From Staphylococcaceae bacterium UBA6286 (GTDB taxonomy: Bacteria > Bacillota > Bacilli > Staphylococcales > Staphylococcaceae), in NCBI GenBank assembly GCA_002438305.1, contig DJUI01000075.1:1-12086 (forward strand): 12,086 bases of DNA. Direction: 5' to 3'. The translations under genes were made by a program, and so were the position numbers. The notes beneath the pieces were generated by a model, which saw nothing but the letters and a program-made list of their open reading frames with translations, was not told the origin of the DNA and did no database searches. Numbering within the stretch: the first letter of the stretch is position 1; each line of letters starts with the position of its first letter. Positions 1-6,167 of this stretch are shown piece by piece.

Positions 1-150
1 GGCAGCTGGGGCATTACTTTGCTCTCTTGGCTGTTCGTTTTTGCAGGCTTTTCTTTAGTGACCGGCTGAGTGGCAGGCAGCTGGGGCATTACTTTGCTCT
101 CTTGGCTGTTCGTTTTTGCAGGCTTTTCTTTAGTGACTGGCAGCTGGGGC
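1..150 (-). repeat. Coding tandem repeats in the surface protein tail
   Basis: Positions 1-62 and 76-137 are identical over 62 bases. A further core copy (GGCAGCTGGGGC) starts at 139. In protein terms, unit 1 is PQLP plus VTKEKPAKTNSQESKVM (21 residues, 240-260). Unit 2 is the same with ATQP inserted after PQLP (25 residues, 261-285). Unit 3 begins with PQL at the window edge. The perfect DNA identity suggests recent duplication, and the copy number probably varies between strains. Confidence 0.93.
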
Positions 151-866
151 CGTGCCGTGCTCTTTGTCTGACGGTCTTCAGGTTGATCTGAGAGGATAGC
201 GCTGACACGATCTCTCTGCTGCACTTTATTTGAATTCCGTCGTATGTCATTTGAATGCTGCTGTACTTCACGCTGTACTGGCTGTTCGTCTGTCGCTATA
301 CTTTCATGTTCAGCGGAATCATCTGTTGTCATGATGAAATATTTTTCCTCACCTGCTTCGACAGCTGTTGTTTGATGATCATATGAGATGGTATAACTGC
401 CAGCTTCAACGTTATGGAATGATGCTGTGCCGCTGTCATCAGTTATTACTTCATCAATCACTTCGTTGTCTTTCATCAGCTGAAGCGGCATATTGGATGC
501 GACTGTTAAATCTGAAAGCAAGGCGTGAATGGTTACTTGAAGAGCAGGCGATTCATCAGCTGAAGCGTCTTCAACTTCAGTCGTTTCTTCTGGATGGAAC
601 TGAATTTCGTTAATATCTGTCGTCAAAGCGACTTCAGTGTCATCATTGATAATAGCGTAATTGTCAGTCGGCTGCTGCATGATGAACATTCCATCATCAA
701 GTGTTTTGAACGACTTGATATGGCCTGCTTGATCGACAAGCTCAAACTGCTGCCTTTTCAAAGGTTGCTGGTCTTCATCGATGAGTTTGATGACTAATGG
801 CGCTGATGCTGTCATAGGGAGTACTGTAAAGATGGCCGTCAATGCAATAAGTGCTGAAAAATTCAT
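1..866 (-). CDS. Secreted, probably cell-wall-anchored repeat protein (C-terminus beyond left edge)
   Basis: I read this frame directly: it runs open from ATG at 866 to the window edge, giving 288 codons without a stop. Residues 1-22 form a signal peptide-like stretch ending in an A-S-A site, although the n-region has no Lys or Arg and Pro lies at +1. Residues 24-85 and 108-180 each look like a small beta-sandwich of the CnaB/SpaA prealbumin-like type (pattern: beta-strand, 'PL' loop, 'DDG' or 'DDSGTASF', 'VEAGSYTI'). Residues 181-239 are a polar, Gln/Arg-rich linker. From residue 240 a Pro/Lys-rich repeat tail begins with PQLP units, one of them containing LPATQ. This architecture is typical of Gram-positive surface proteins, where such a tail spans the wall before an LPXTG sorting signal; that signal would lie off-window and is inferred only. 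The start is supported by GGAGG five bases upstream. No specific ligand or family name can be assigned. Confidence 0.82.
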   Translation of the reverse strand, partial: MNFSALIALTAIFTVLPMTASAPLVIKLIDEDQQPLKRQQFELVDQAGHIKSFKTLDDGMFIMQQPTDNYAIINDDTEVALTTDINEIQFHPEETTEVEDASADESPALQVTIHALLSDLTVASNMPLQLMKDNEVIDEVITDDSGTASFHNVEAGSYTISYDHQTTAVEAGEEKYFIMTTDDSAEHESIATDEQPVQREVQQHSNDIRRNSNKVQQRDRVSAILSDQPEDRQTKSTARPQLPVTKEKPAKTNSQESKVMPQLPATQPVTKEKPAKTNSQESKVMPQL

Positions 867-895
867 AGCGTCCTCCGTTTCATTTGAATAACCAT

Positions 896-904
896 ATTAT
901 GACA
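896..904 (-). promoter_or_regulatory. Candidate extended -10 promoter for the surface protein gene
   Basis: On the minus strand TG-T-CATAAT forms an extended -10 element about 30 bases upstream of the ATG at 866. It would give a short leader that includes the GGAGG ribosome binding site. No convincing -35 box is present at the usual distance. Confidence 0.35.
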
Positions 905-1103
905 CAAAACAATGCCCCGCTCTACATCATTACAATTCATTCACAGCAATGTTATAACCGTCATACTATCTTAAAACGATTAACGTGCTGTTTAATTTTC
1001 CATGATCTTGTAAACACTATTAACAGTGCATCATCTAATCATTGGATTATTTCTATAGAATCTCTTCGCTCTGTAAAGCATGCTGTCATATAAATTTAAA
1101 AAG

Positions 1104-1135
1104 TTGTCGAACTTGTCTGAATTTTGAGGTATGAT
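1104..1135 (+). promoter_or_regulatory. Weak candidate promoter for the response regulator gene
   Basis: A TATGAT -10-like hexamer at 1130-1135 lies about 45 bases upstream of the coding start. The nearest TTGTCG (-35-like) at 1104-1109 is 20 bases away, longer than ideal, so the promoter may depend on an activator or be wrongly placed. Confidence 0.3.
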
Positions 1136-1179
1136 GATGAAAACCATGTATATCCAACATCAATAATTTCGTAAAGTAG

Positions 1180-1794
1180 GTGATCACCATCAAAATGATA
1201 ATACTGGATGAACATGAAATGGTAGGTCAGGGAATGGCGCACCTCTTGTCAGCTGAAACAGATATGACTGTCGTCAAAGTATTCTCTGAAATCAATCATC
1301 TAGGATATTATATTGAAACGATATCACCGGATATTGTATTATGTGAAGCTAAAATCAAAGGTATGAATGTATTGACTGACTTAAAACGACTGGTCGATAA
1401 ATATGACAGCACCCGCTTCGTTATACTGACTTCATACGATATTGAAGAATACAAGACGAGAGCACATGATAGCGGAGCGGCTGGATTTATTTCAAAAGGG
1501 GAAAGTGCGGACTATTTGATTGATTCTCTGCGAAAAGTATATTATTTCAATCGCAATCTCTGGACAGAAATGACATTGGAACAGCAGATATTAACCGTCC
1601 GTGAACGAGAGATACTGGCACTCGTTGCACAGGACATGACTAACAAAGAAATCAGTGAGACACTGTTCGTCAGTAAAAGGACTGTTGAGTATCAAGTGTC
1701 CAGCCTGATTCGTAAGCTGGAAGTGGAGTCGAGAGTCGGCGCAGTCATCAAAGGATTGAAGCTCGGTATTATTGAAGAAGATATTACTATCTGA
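1180..1794 (+). CDS. Orphan NarL/FixJ-type response regulator with Glu in place of the phospho-acceptor Asp
   Basis: The 204-residue protein has a receiver domain (about 1-120) and a LuxR-type helix-turn-helix (about 137-200; LTVREREILALVA, then NKEISETLFVSKRTVEYQV). It resembles VraR of staphylococci in length and layout. In the receiver the acidic pair is D10-E11, and conserved Thr (T84 in ILTSY) and Lys (K106 in FISKG) are present. However, the beta-3 position that normally holds the phosphorylated Asp reads VLCE, giving E56. A Glu here often mimics the phosphorylated state, so this may act without a kinase; that is inference. No histidine kinase gene is adjacent. The GTG start at 1180 completes beta-1 (MITIKMIILDE); the in-frame ATG at 1195 has AGGTGA upstream but would clip that strand. 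It probably regulates the divergent surface protein gene or itself, judged only from position. Confidence 0.9.
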   Translation: MITIKMIILDEHEMVGQGMAHLLSAETDMTVVKVFSEINHLGYYIETISPDIVLCEAKIKGMNVLTDLKRLVDKYDSTRFVILTSYDIEEYKTRAHDSGAAGFISKGESADYLIDSLRKVYYFNRNLWTEMTLEQQILTVREREILALVAQDMTNKEISETLFVSKRTVEYQVSSLIRKLEVESRVGAVIKGLKLGIIEEDITI

Positions 1795-1936
1795 TTATTT
1801 TTGCGCTATATACGGATGAATATACTGGAAGAATCTTTTAATATGATGATTAACAACACCCATTCTATCAATTAATACATGGATTCTTACCCCCAACAGA
1901 ATAGTAAATTAAATGATAGAAGAGGATTATATCCTC

Positions 1937-1981
1937 AAAAAAGAACCCGAATGGAATGCTGATGCTGTTCGGGTTCTTTTT
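1937..1981. terminator. Bidirectional terminator between response regulator and YolD gene
   Basis: GAACCCGAA (1943-1951) pairs with TTCGGGTTC (1968-1976). It is flanked by A-run 1937-1942 and T-run 1977-1981, so it can work in both directions for the two convergent genes. A second small hairpin, GAGGAT-TAT-ATCCTC (1922-1936), lies directly next to it on the regulator side. Confidence 0.85.
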
Positions 1982-1987
1982 GGACTG

Positions 1988-2389
1988 CTACTGGAGCGAG
2001 AGATTGATGACATCAATAAAAGAAACAAAACACATCTGCTGATTGTCGAGGTTGATTCCGATAATCAGCATGGCCCATGGATCTACTTTTTCGACAGACA
2101 TTGTCAAAGTCTTGATGTAACCATCATGATAGAATTCAACGAACATCGACTGCTGACTGTGCATGGCTTCCCTTAAAGTGAGGTTGATGTCTTCCAGACG
2201 GTCGTCACTGAGGACAGGACGTTCAATCTTGTGCTGCTGCTCAATCTGCTTCTTGATACCCCTATATTGCTCAGGCATGGTGGCAAAGGGGGCCCATTTA
2301 ATCATGCCGCGTCCATGCGGGATATGAGGATTGAGCTTGCTCCGTTCAATGTTGCGATAGTCGGTCTCGCCATAAATCGGATGGATCAT
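1988..2389 (-). CDS. YolD-like family protein, SOS-controlled
   Basis: The 133-residue protein carries the YolD signature near its N-terminus (HGRGMIKWAPFATMPEQY, about residues 25-42). This is followed by the usual helix (IKKQIEQQHKIERPVLSDDRLEDINLTL) and a C-terminal beta-rich part (VEFYHDGYIKTL, VEKVDPWAMLII). YolD proteins of Bacillus are small and often encoded beside a Y-family DNA polymerase (UvrX/YqjW type). They are thought to act with it in DNA-damage tolerance, but their biochemical role is not settled. No polymerase gene lies within this window, so this copy is a stand-alone one here. Its promoter has a LexA box in the spacer, which supports a damage-response role. A GAAGTGAT ribosome binding site lies a few bases before the ATG. 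The gene stops just before the bidirectional terminator. Confidence 0.88.
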   Translation of the reverse strand: MIHPIYGETDYRNIERSKLNPHIPHGRGMIKWAPFATMPEQYRGIKKQIEQQHKIERPVLSDDRLEDINLTLREAMHSQQSMFVEFYHDGYIKTLTMSVEKVDPWAMLIIGINLDNQQMCFVSFIDVINLSLQ

Positions 2390-2418
2390 AACATCACTTC
2401 TTTCGTGGATGTACCTCT

Positions 2419-2447
2419 ATTATAAGAACGTATGTTCGCAATTTCAA
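2419..2447 (-). promoter_or_regulatory. Consensus sigma-A promoter of the yolD-like gene
   Basis: On the minus strand TTGAAA (2442-2447), a 17-base spacer and a perfect TATAAT (2419-2424) lie about 30 bases upstream of the start codon at 2389. Spacing and sequence are close to ideal. Confidence 0.85.
2425..2438 (-). promoter_or_regulatory. LexA (SOS) box in the promoter spacer
   Basis: The minus strand reads CGAACATACGTTCT. This matches the Gram-positive LexA consensus CGAAC-N4-GTTCG at nine of ten defined positions. It lies inside the 17-base spacer between the -35 and -10 boxes, where bound LexA would block RNA polymerase. Derepression on DNA damage is the expected behaviour, inferred from the known consensus. 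Confidence 0.82.
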
Positions 2448-2507
2448 GTGGATTCGTTATGATCCATCTATTTTTATTCATTCACTCGATTCCTCTACAT
2501 GAAGAAA

Positions 2508-2547
2508 GACTGCGAGAAACCCAATTATATCAGGGTTTCTCGCAGTC
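2508..2547 (-). terminator. Terminator after the MFS transporter gene
   Basis: A perfect 15-bp stem (2508-2522 with 2533-2547) with a 10-base loop begins right after the transporter stop codon. Read on the minus strand it is followed by the imperfect T-tract TTTCTTC. It separates transporter transcription from the yolD-like promoter just downstream. Confidence 0.82.
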
Positions 2548-2551
2548 ATTT

Positions 2552-3790
2552 TTATGATGGAATCTGCTGTTTGAAAATAGTTGAGTGAATGGAAAGATAA
2601 AGTAACAGCATGCCGATCAAGCCGAGACCGATGACGTAAAGAGACATCATCATGCTGTTCAGTACTGTACCGATGATCAAGCCGGAGCTTGCCACAAGAC
2701 CGGCACCGCTGTGGCCGAGCGAACCAAAGGCGATATAGCTGGCCCGCTTGTCCTCCGGCATCAGCTTTGCCTGAAAAACAGAGATAATCGGTGTCTGCAT
2801 GAGTTCACCGACTGTAGCGATGAAAATAACAAGTACGAGCAGATACCATGTCGTTAAATGATGAGCAAGACCGTATCCGCCTGTATACATCAATGTGCCG
2901 AGCATCAGAACAGCGACTTGATTGCGCTTTTCAGTGACTTTGGCGACAAGGAATGTAATCGTGACTACGAGAATAGTGTTTTCGATAAGCATGATACTCA
3001 TCATCCGCACGCCGTCGACATGGATGCCGAATAGATTAATCTGCTTAAATTCATCGTGAAGTCTCACACCGATATAGTTCGTCAGTGCAAATTCTGCTGA
3101 GAAAATGAAGACCGCTGCCATCGTAAACACAACGAACCGTGTATCTTTCATGGCTACTTTATAGTTGCTGAGCAGATCCCGCATCCAATGGGTTGTCACT
3201 GCTCGCGGCGTGCGGTCGGTTGTCGGATCAATTAAATATTTCTTGAAGATGAGCGTATTGATGAGCATAATGATGATGATCAATATAAACAATAACAATC
3301 GATGGTCCTTATAGAACAGACCACCGATTGCTGTACCGACGGCAGTCGCTAAGTTGTTGGTCCAGTATGTCGTCACGTAGACTGATTTACGCATCACTTC
3401 AGTCGTTGAATCAATGATTAAAGCTTCAAGTGCCGGGAAGACCATTGCATTGCTGATAGCAGTCAGCATGAACAGTAGCGCAACCACCCATGGCATATTG
3501 ACTGCGGGATGGATGAAGATTGCCATCAGAATCATAATGACCGCAAAAATCATCTGACCTGCCAGCAGCTGACCTTTTCTGCTGAAGCGGTCAGCCAAGT
3601 AACCGCCGAGCAGGTTGCATAGTAAACCGAAGATGACATTGATGGAGAGTAAAATACCAGACGTTGCTTTGCCGAGTTCGTCAGCGATATACAGCACCAT
3701 AAAAGGCATGACACTCATACTCGCCGCATGGTCAAAGAAACCGCAGAAAATACGAAGTTTAACATTGGAAGGAAACTGTGAGAATTTCAT
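2552..3790 (-). CDS. Major facilitator superfamily transporter, DHA1-like (drug/metabolite efflux)
   Basis: The 412-residue protein is strongly hydrophobic, with about 12 predicted membrane helices in two halves. They are split by a basic cytoplasmic loop around residues 187-225. The MFS motif A lies in the loop after helix 2 (GGYLADRFSRKGQ, about 62-74), with the conserved G, D-R and R/K residues. Size and motif fit the proton-antiport efflux families with 12 helices (YttB/MdtG/MdtH-like), but the substrate cannot be read from the sequence. The start is supported by AGAGGG upstream of ATG 3790. It is a single-gene unit: it has its own terminator downstream, and the spe terminator insulates it from the spe operon upstream. 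A palindrome over its -10 box suggests repression by a dimeric regulator, which is not encoded next to it. Confidence 0.88.
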   Translation of the reverse strand: MKFSQFPSNVKLRIFCGFFDHAASMSVMPFMVLYIADELGKATSGILLSINVIFGLLCNLLGGYLADRFSRKGQLLAGQMIFAVIMILMAIFIHPAVNMPWVVALLFMLTAISNAMVFPALEALIIDSTTEVMRKSVYVTTYWTNNLATAVGTAIGGLFYKDHRLLLFILIIIIMLINTLIFKKYLIDPTTDRTPRAVTTHWMRDLLSNYKVAMKDTRFVVFTMAAVFIFSAEFALTNYIGVRLHDEFKQINLFGIHVDGVRMMSIMLIENTILVVTITFLVAKVTEKRNQVAVLMLGTLMYTGGYGLAHHLTTWYLLVLVIFIATVGELMQTPIISVFQAKLMPEDKRASYIAFGSLGHSGAGLVASSGLIIGTVLNSMMMSLYVIGLGLIGMLLLYLSIHSTIFKQQIPS

Positions 3791-3811
3791 GGTGATGGCC
3801 CTCTATTTTCG

Positions 3812-3836
3812 TAAGATTAGTTACATTATAATCTTA
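3812..3836 (-). promoter_or_regulatory. Candidate -10 box and overlapping operator palindrome for the MFS gene
   Basis: A perfect TATAAT (minus strand, 3825-3830) lies about 35 bases before the MFS start. It overlaps an exact inverted repeat, TAAGATTA (3812-3819) and TAATCTTA (3829-3836), with a 9-base spacer. The layout is like operators of TetR or MarR repressors that control efflux pumps. The -35 box is poor. Confidence 0.5.
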
Positions 3837-4000
3837 AAAGTGCAAAAATAATACAGCTGTTGCAGTATAGCCGCTGTTATTGGATATATACTTCGTCCCA
3901 GTTGTAGAAACCGTGCAGCTTCTGATTCGTATGTTGATGATGAGCCGTTTGTTCGGCAGGAAACACCAAACAAAGCAGACCATGTAGAAATTTGATAAAA

Positions 4001-4027
4001 GAATCCCTGGATAGCATCCAGGGATTC
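4001..4027 (-). terminator. Terminator of the spe operon
   Basis: A perfect 12-bp stem (GAATCCCTGGAT with ATCCAGGGATTC) with a 3-base loop starts four bases after the speB stop codon. On the minus strand it is followed by TTTTATC. Confidence 0.87.
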
Positions 4028-4030
4028 TTA

Positions 4031-4882
4031 TTATTTAGTGATAGCAAGCATCAGTTCGCGTGCGACTTTTGCCGCGACTGCATTAGATACACCTGATGCA
4101 TCATACGGTGGAGAGAGCTCCACGATGTCTGCTGCGACGACATTCAGCTGTTCGAATACTTTGAATGCAGGTTCCAGTTCGTTGTAAGTCAAGCCACCTG
4201 GTTCCGGTGTGCCGGTACCCGGGAAGATGGACGGGTCAAGGCAGTCCAGATCAATCGTTACATAGACAGGCGTATCTTTCAGGATGCCCGGCAGGTCTTT
4301 CAAAGTATCGATAGAGAATTTTTCTAGTGTCGTATGTTCATTACTCCAGTCGAATTCTTCTTTAGTGCCTGAGCGGATACCATATTGGAAGATACGGCCG
4401 TTACCTGTGATGTCATGAATACGACGGACGACTGTCGCGTGACTTAAAGGCTCGCCCATATAGTCATTGCGTAAATCTGTATGAGCATCAAGCTGGACAA
4501 GAACAACATCAGGATATTTTTCGTGAACGGCACGGAAAGGACCGAGCGTCACTAAATGCTCGCCGCCGATCATGAAAGGAAGCTTGCCGGCCGCTAAGAT
4601 TTCGCGGGCTGTATCTTCCAGTTCATCCAGCACCTTCACTTTGTTGCCGATTGTAATATCCACATCTCCTGAATCCATGATGCTGATGTCTTCCAGGTCC
4701 TTAACAAGGTAAGGACTGTAAGTCTCAAGCCCGTATGACTCTGAGCGGATGGCATCTGCCGCAAAACGTGTACCAGGACGGTTCGAGACTGTTCCGTCAA
4801 AAGGCGCACCGTAGATAACAGTGGACGCGTCTTCAAAGGTTGCCTCACAGGCCATATAGACATGCTTATTCGGTTGCATCAT
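4031..4882 (-). CDS. speB: Agmatinase (ureohydrolase), agmatine to putrescine and urea
   Basis: The 283-residue protein is a full-length ureohydrolase close to Bacillus subtilis SpeB (about 290). The binuclear Mn site is complete: H109 in GGEH, D132/H134/D136 in DAHTD, and D211/D213 in DLDCLDP. PGTGTPEPGG after the last motif and the SPY(D) segment near the C-terminus also fit agmatinase rather than arginase. It cleaves agmatine to putrescine in the cytoplasm and is the second step of the arginine route to polyamines. It is the last gene of the operon. Its ATG lies inside the end of speE (17-base overlap), with AAGGAGA located in the speE coding sequence, so translation is probably coupled. 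A terminator follows directly. Other ureohydrolases (guanidinobutyrase, formiminoglutamase) are less likely given the neighbours. Confidence 0.95.
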   Translation of the reverse strand: MMQPNKHVYMACEATFEDASTVIYGAPFDGTVSNRPGTRFAADAIRSESYGLETYSPYLVKDLEDISIMDSGDVDITIGNKVKVLDELEDTAREILAAGKLPFMIGGEHLVTLGPFRAVHEKYPDVVLVQLDAHTDLRNDYMGEPLSHATVVRRIHDITGNGRIFQYGIRSGTKEEFDWSNEHTTLEKFSIDTLKDLPGILKDTPVYVTIDLDCLDPSIFPGTGTPEPGGLTYNELEPAFKVFEQLNVVAADIVELSPPYDASGVSNAVAAKVARELMLAITK

Positions 4883-5726
4883 TCAGCATCTCCTTGACGA
4901 ATGTCGGCAGAGCGAACGCACCTGTATGGATATCTGTGTTATAGTACTTTGTTTTAAGGCCGAGTTTGTTCCATGCATCTAAATCTGCATCTTTCAGTGG
5001 ATCATATTTCTTGGACGCAAAACCGAACAGCCAGTGACCTGATGGATACGTCGGCATATGGAACTGATACACACGTGTGATCGGGAATAAGCCTTTGATC
5101 TTAGAGTGTGCCCGCTTCATTTCATGTGCGTAAGACGGATAGTACGGTGATTCATGCTGGTTGATTAAAATACCGTCTTCTTTCAGTACACGGAAACAGT
5201 TGTTGTAGAAGTCGTGCGAGAACAGACCTTCGCCAGGGCCGATTGGATCTGTGGAATCAACAAGAATCAAGTCATAGTAGCCGTCTTCTTTGTTCTTGAC
5301 GTAAGCAAGGCCGTCTTCGAATAAAAGAGTGACGCGCGGGTCTTCAAGCTTACCTGCAGTAATCGGCAGATATTCCTGTGATAGACGAACAACACGCTCA
5401 TCGATTTCAACCATATCGATCTGTTCGATAGACTCGTAACGCGTTAATTCACGGACCGTGCCGCCGTCACCGCCACCGATGACTAATACTTTTTTGATGT
5501 TAGGATTCGTCGCCATCGCTACGTGTGTAATCATATCGTGATAGACGAATTCATCTTTCTCGTTGACCATCATCAGGCCGTCCAGCGTAAAGAATGTACC
5601 GAACTCTTCAGATTCGAAGAAGTCAATCTGCTGGAAATCGGACTGCTCAGAGTGGATATGTTTATTGGTCTTGATTGAGAAACGAACATTATCTGTGTGG
5701 TTTTCTGTATACCAAAGATCTAACAT
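4866..5726 (-). CDS. speE: Spermidine synthase (polyamine aminopropyltransferase)
   Basis: The 286-residue protein has the family layout: a short N-terminal beta domain (1-60, with TLDGLMMVNEKDEFVYHDM), then a Rossmann methyltransferase-like fold. GGGDGG at 84-89 binds decarboxylated S-adenosylmethionine. The acidic residue of VEIDE (about 106-110) fits the nucleoside site, and LVDSTDP (155-161) supplies the catalytic Asp D157 and D160. YYPSYAH and MPTYPSGHW match later conserved blocks. It transfers an aminopropyl group to putrescine to make spermidine. It lies between speD and speB, which make its two substrates. An AAGGAGG ribosome binding site that includes the speD stop codon precedes the ATG by five bases. 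Length is close to B. subtilis SpeE (276). Confidence 0.96.
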   Translation of the reverse strand: MLDLWYTENHTDNVRFSIKTNKHIHSEQSDFQQIDFFESEEFGTFFTLDGLMMVNEKDEFVYHDMITHVAMATNPNIKKVLVIGGGDGGTVRELTRYESIEQIDMVEIDERVVRLSQEYLPITAGKLEDPRVTLLFEDGLAYVKNKEDGYYDLILVDSTDPIGPGEGLFSHDFYNNCFRVLKEDGILINQHESPYYPSYAHEMKRAHSKIKGLFPITRVYQFHMPTYPSGHWLFGFASKKYDPLKDADLDAWNKLGLKTKYYNTDIHTGAFALPTFVKEMLNDATE

Positions 5727-5736
5727 AATGGCCTCC

Positions 5737-6162
5737 TTATTTAACTTCTACTTCAACAGGTTTGAATGATTCGACAACGATTTCACCTTTAGAATACTTG
5801 TGGATTTTGTCAGCCATACCGCGGCCGATCTCGTATGAATCAGACAGTTCTGCACCCAATGCTTTTTCAAGATAATCTTCTGCTCTCCATGGGTCTACTG
5901 TATCACCGCATGTGAAGACATCGACCGATGCATAGCCGTATTCCGGCCATGTGTGAATCGTTAAGTGTGATTCAGAAATAATGACGGCACCTGATACGCC
6001 GTACGGATTGAATGTGTGGAAGCAGCTTTCAACGATAGTCGCACCTGATACACGTGCCGCTTCGTTCATGATTTCTTCGATTTTGTCGTGGTCTTTTAAG
6101 ATGTCTTTGTCACAGTTGTAGTACTCAATTAATACGTGGCGTCCTAAAGTGGTTAATTTCAT
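5737..6162 (-). CDS. speD: S-adenosylmethionine decarboxylase proenzyme (prokaryotic class)
   Basis: The 141-residue protein matches the short bacterial pyruvoyl-dependent form found in B. subtilis and Thermotoga. Self-cleavage should occur between E64 and S65 within [20 protein letters not shown], turning S65 into the pyruvoyl group. H70 and C85 (in FTCG) are the other conserved residues for processing and catalysis. It makes decarboxylated SAM, the aminopropyl donor for the next gene, speE. It follows speA with a gap of only five bases; its AGAGGAAA ribosome binding site is formed by the last codons of speA. The tail past residue 120 is slightly longer and more acidic than in the roughly 126-residue Bacillus form. 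Confidence 0.96.
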   Translation of the reverse strand: MKLTTLGRHVLIEYYNCDKDILKDHDKIEEIMNEAARVSGATIVESCFHTFNPYGVSGAVIISESHLTIHTWPEYGYASVDVFTCGDTVDPWRAEDYLEKALGAELSDSYEIGRGMADKIHKYSKGEIVVESFKPVEVEVK

Positions 6163-6167
6163 AATAG

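Larger units (their letters stand above)
867..1179. other. Divergent intergenic region between surface protein and response regulator
   Basis: These 313 bases are AT-rich and hold no supported gene; the open frame at 884-1093 on the plus strand lacks a ribosome binding site and resembles nothing I know. The region must carry the promoters of both flanking genes. A small inverted repeat TAATC-ATTG-GATTA lies near 1036-1049, and a direct repeat TTGTC lies at 1104-1108 and 1113-1117. Either could be a regulator site, but neither is strong. Confidence 0.6.

Noticed and set aside
1..150. Short repeats at the left edge considered as a CRISPR array or IS end
   Set aside because: The repeats are in frame inside a coding sequence, have no unique spacers of constant size and show no transposase or target-site features.
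368..797. Two plus-strand open frames of 81 and 67 codons
   Set aside because: They are antisense shadows of the surface protein gene, which has a signal peptide, a ribosome binding site and coherent domains.
884..1093. 69-codon open frame on the plus strand in the divergent spacer
   Set aside because: No ribosome binding site, no recognisable domain, Cys/His-rich random-looking composition, and it lies where two promoters must be.
1913..2176. 87-codon open frame on the plus strand
   Set aside because: It runs through the bidirectional terminator and is antisense to the well-supported YolD gene; no ribosome binding site.
3877..4017. 46-codon open frame on the minus strand ending in a plausible-looking GFYNWDEVYIQ tail
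   Set aside because: Its only ATG lies inside the loop and stem of the spe terminator, and there is no ribosome binding site. It may be a decayed gene end, but nothing supports expression.
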